In this document: in pieces, positions 62,462 to 64,000 of the stretch
Numbering within the stretch: position 1 is the first letter of the stretch
How the letters are laid out: each line of letters begins with the position of its first letter
DNA from: Ktedonobacter racemifer DSM 44963
GTDB lineage: Bacteria; Chloroflexota; Ktedonobacteria; Ktedonobacterales; Ktedonobacteraceae
Direction: 5' to 3'
Length of the DNA stretch: 64,000 bases
Assembly: GCF_000178855.1 (NCBI RefSeq)
Contig: NZ_ADVG01000001.1
Coordinates: 2,703,481-2,767,480 of the forward strand
Notes under the pieces: generated by a model
Seen by the model: only the letters and a program-made list of their open reading frames with translations
The model's database searches: none
Told to the model about the DNA's origin: nothing
Translations under genes and position numbers: made by a program

Positions 62462-64000
62462 CTACTTAAGGCGTTGAGCCAGGACCTGAATGACTTCGTA
62501 GAGCAACTGGGGCAGGGCACCAAAGGAGTAGGACATCAAGACGGCCTCGTCGCGCTGGTGCGCACCACGCCCATGCACACCCCAGTTGAAGACAGGAAGC
62601 TGTAGCTGCTGCATCAAGCGTAGCGGCAGACTATAGGCGCCAGGGCGCGGCACCTCCTCGTCCTCGCGCCAGATCGGCATATTGGCGGTTAAGGCCCTGA
62701 TATCCATCTGCTCATCGAGCTGAAGGTAACTGATATCGGAGAGGAGAGGGAAGAACTCGCGCCGCGCCAGGTGCTGCTCAGGATGCGCATGCACCACCTC
62801 GTCGATGGCCTCGGATAAGAGGCCAACGCTCTCAGGAACATGGGGATAGTAAGGCGGCGCGTAATAGATGACGACCGCGGGACCACGAAGGTTGCTCAGC
62901 GACCAGAGCCGCTGCACGAGATGTAGCGAGCGCTCGCGCTTATCCAGAGTCGGCGGCAACTGCTGCCAGGTCTCGTCGAGCGCCTGGCGTACGCGCTTCT
63001 CGCCCAGGCGGCGCACCGTCTCCGCGTACAGCTCCGCATAACTCACAATGATGCCGCGCCGAGGCTCAATATGCCCGGACTGGCCCGTAGCACTCCGCCA
63101 ACGACGCTCTGTCTCATCTACGCGCTGCAAGAGCCGTTCTAGCGCCGTCTGAGCGACCTGGCGCAGGCGTTGTAGTAACTCCTCAGGGCCACTGGTCAGC
63201 GTCAGAACGTTGAGGTAGAAATAGGCCGCGAAGGGGAGCTGGACATCATAGTGCTGCTTGAGATCGGTGGCGTGAAGTGTTACCGGAGGAACCGTGCGCT
63301 GTCCCTTGCCCGTGTCACATAGTTCGTCATTCATGCTTAGATCACGGATCAGTTCGGCCATCAGCAGATTGGCATCCAGTCCGGCGAAGGGCGCGCCGAC
63401 ATGTGACTCGCGCCCAATACAGAGAAAGCTTGGCAGGAGCTTACCAACCGTACCACCATAGACATAGCGATGTGGATCACCGGGATAGAGCGCGGAGGCA
63501 TAATCGGTATTGAGCACGCCTAGTGCAAAAAAACTTGACATGTTCAGCTTTTCCTTGTTATACTCTTCTTGCTGCTCCAGGCTGGATGTGGGAAACGACT
63601 GTTGAGCTACCGGGCTACTTCTTCGATCCGTCTGAGGATCCTGCAATAGGTAACGCAATTGCTGCTCCTCGCGCCAGCGCACCAGGAAACGCACCGCCTG
63701 CAAGACGCCCGCAGACTCGTTCTCTTCGTCGGGAGTCGCTAGCATCAGCACCGAAAATGGGAGCGGACTCTCGTGACTGTTTGCGACCAGGTGGCGCATC
63801 AAGGCGATATTGACGGCGACGCCACTCTTCATATCGCCAACGCCTCGCCCAAAGAGCCAGTCGCTCCGCTCACCCTCCAGGGCAACATCAGGAGGGAGCA
63901 ATTCATCTATATGCCACGCCAGTTCCGTGGGCTGCAAGGCCAACGGCTCCAGGTCGCCATAATCGGCGGTATCCACAGTGTCAAAATGGCCCAGCAAGAT
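62462..64000 (-). CDS. M20 family peptidase, RocB-like (5' end outside window)
   Basis: At least 511 residues; the N-terminus lies beyond 64000. Zinc-site motifs: LGHFDTVDTADYGD (HxD), RGVGDMKSGVAVNIALMRHL (Asp) and LATPDEENESAGVLQAVRFL (Glu pair). FICIGRESHVGAPFAGLDAN-type sequence (FLCIGRESHVGAPFAGLDAN) belongs to the dimerisation/lid domain with a metal-binding His. RocB-type proteins of the arginine utilisation pathway in Bacillus match in size and pattern; substrate is unproven. C-terminal end: ALPQLLYEVIQVLAQRLK. No truncation is seen within the window. Confidence 0.9.
   Translation of the reverse strand: MLLGHFDTVDTADYGDLEPLALQPTELAWHIDELLPPDVALEGERSDWLFGRGVGDMKSGVAVNIALMRHLVANSHESPLPFSVLMLATPDEENESAGVLQAVRFLVRWREEQQLRYLLQDPQTDRRSSPVAQQSFPTSSLEQQEEYNKEKLNMSSFFALGVLNTDYASALYPGDPHRYVYGGTVGKLLPSFLCIGRESHVGAPFAGLDANLLMAELIRDLSMNDELCDTGKGQRTVPPVTLHATDLKQHYDVQLPFAAYFYLNVLTLTSGPEELLQRLRQVAQTALERLLQRVDETERRWRSATGQSGHIEPRRGIIVSYAELYAETVRRLGEKRVRQALDETWQQLPPTLDKRERSLHLVQRLWSLSNLRGPAVVIYYAPPYYPHVPESVGLLSEAIDEVVHAHPEQHLARREFFPLLSDISYLQLDEQMDIRALTANMPIWREDEEVPRPGAYSLPLRLMQQLQLPVFNWGVHGRGAHQRDEAVLMSYSFGALPQLLYEVIQVLAQRLK

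Overview
The window looks like a chromosomal segment of a Ktedonobacteria-like member of the Chloroflexota. This is an inference from the very large LuxR-type ATPase regulator, the Thermus-like isocitrate dehydrogenase, the tricorn protease, the many IS200/IS605-type nuclease elements and the mid-to-high GC content; no rRNA or tRNA gene is visible to confirm it. Genes lie on both strands in short operons separated by conspicuous long inverted repeats.

Layout. 1-1.1 kb: a DUF1858-Mrp fusion ATPase. 1.2-6.5 kb: a TnpB element broken by three later insertions (an IS4-family IS in its left end, a ~239-bp MITE-like insertion in tnpB, and a complete IscB element near the tnpB 3' end). 6.5-31.2 kb: mostly housekeeping and accessory metabolism, comprising a split GtrA gene, xylose isomerase, an acetate-type symporter pair (DUF485/ActP), a response-regulator/kinase hybrid, HtpG, a small HTH protein, a 1.5-kb stretch without a clear gene, a folE/RibD-like/SDR run, an aminotransferase, a sigma-like orphan, a 1019-aa LuxR regulator, isocitrate dehydrogenase, a lipoprotein, and a sugar ABC importer without its ATPase. 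31.2-37.5 kb: a second mobile block, with one TnpB element, then a tnpA-tnpB element whose tnpB is interrupted by a 2.4-kb group II intron placed so that splicing restores the frame, then the 3' remnant of a methyltransferase-like gene. 37.7-40.3 kb: a cytidylate-kinase-like gene and a second copy of the first TnpB element, itself frameshifted.

42.1-57.7 kb (all on the minus strand) is the most unusual part: a compact lipid-PKS-NRPS cluster. The order of action is FAAL-ACP-KS-AT-[first half of DH] / luciferase-like monooxygenase-[second half of DH]-KR-ACP / C-A(Ser-type code)-PCP-KASIII-KASIII-like(inactive) / type II thioesterase. The proposed flow is activation of a fatty acid, one malonyl extension with keto processing and possible flavin-dependent oxidation, condensation with serine, and release or further C-C/C-O bond formation by a fused KASIII domain instead of a thioesterase domain. 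The product is unknown.

58.2-64 kb: a tricorn-type protease, a small membrane protein and the 3' part of a RocB-like M20 peptidase that runs off the window.

Across the window at least nine gene boundaries carry long inverted repeats (18-37 bp arms, mostly without mismatch) whose sequences are unrelated to each other; a tenth sits inside the MITE-like insertion. Three are preceded by a related small hairpin followed by TTCGC. They look like a common 3'-end device or a DNA-level palindrome-forming process rather than a classical dispersed repeat.
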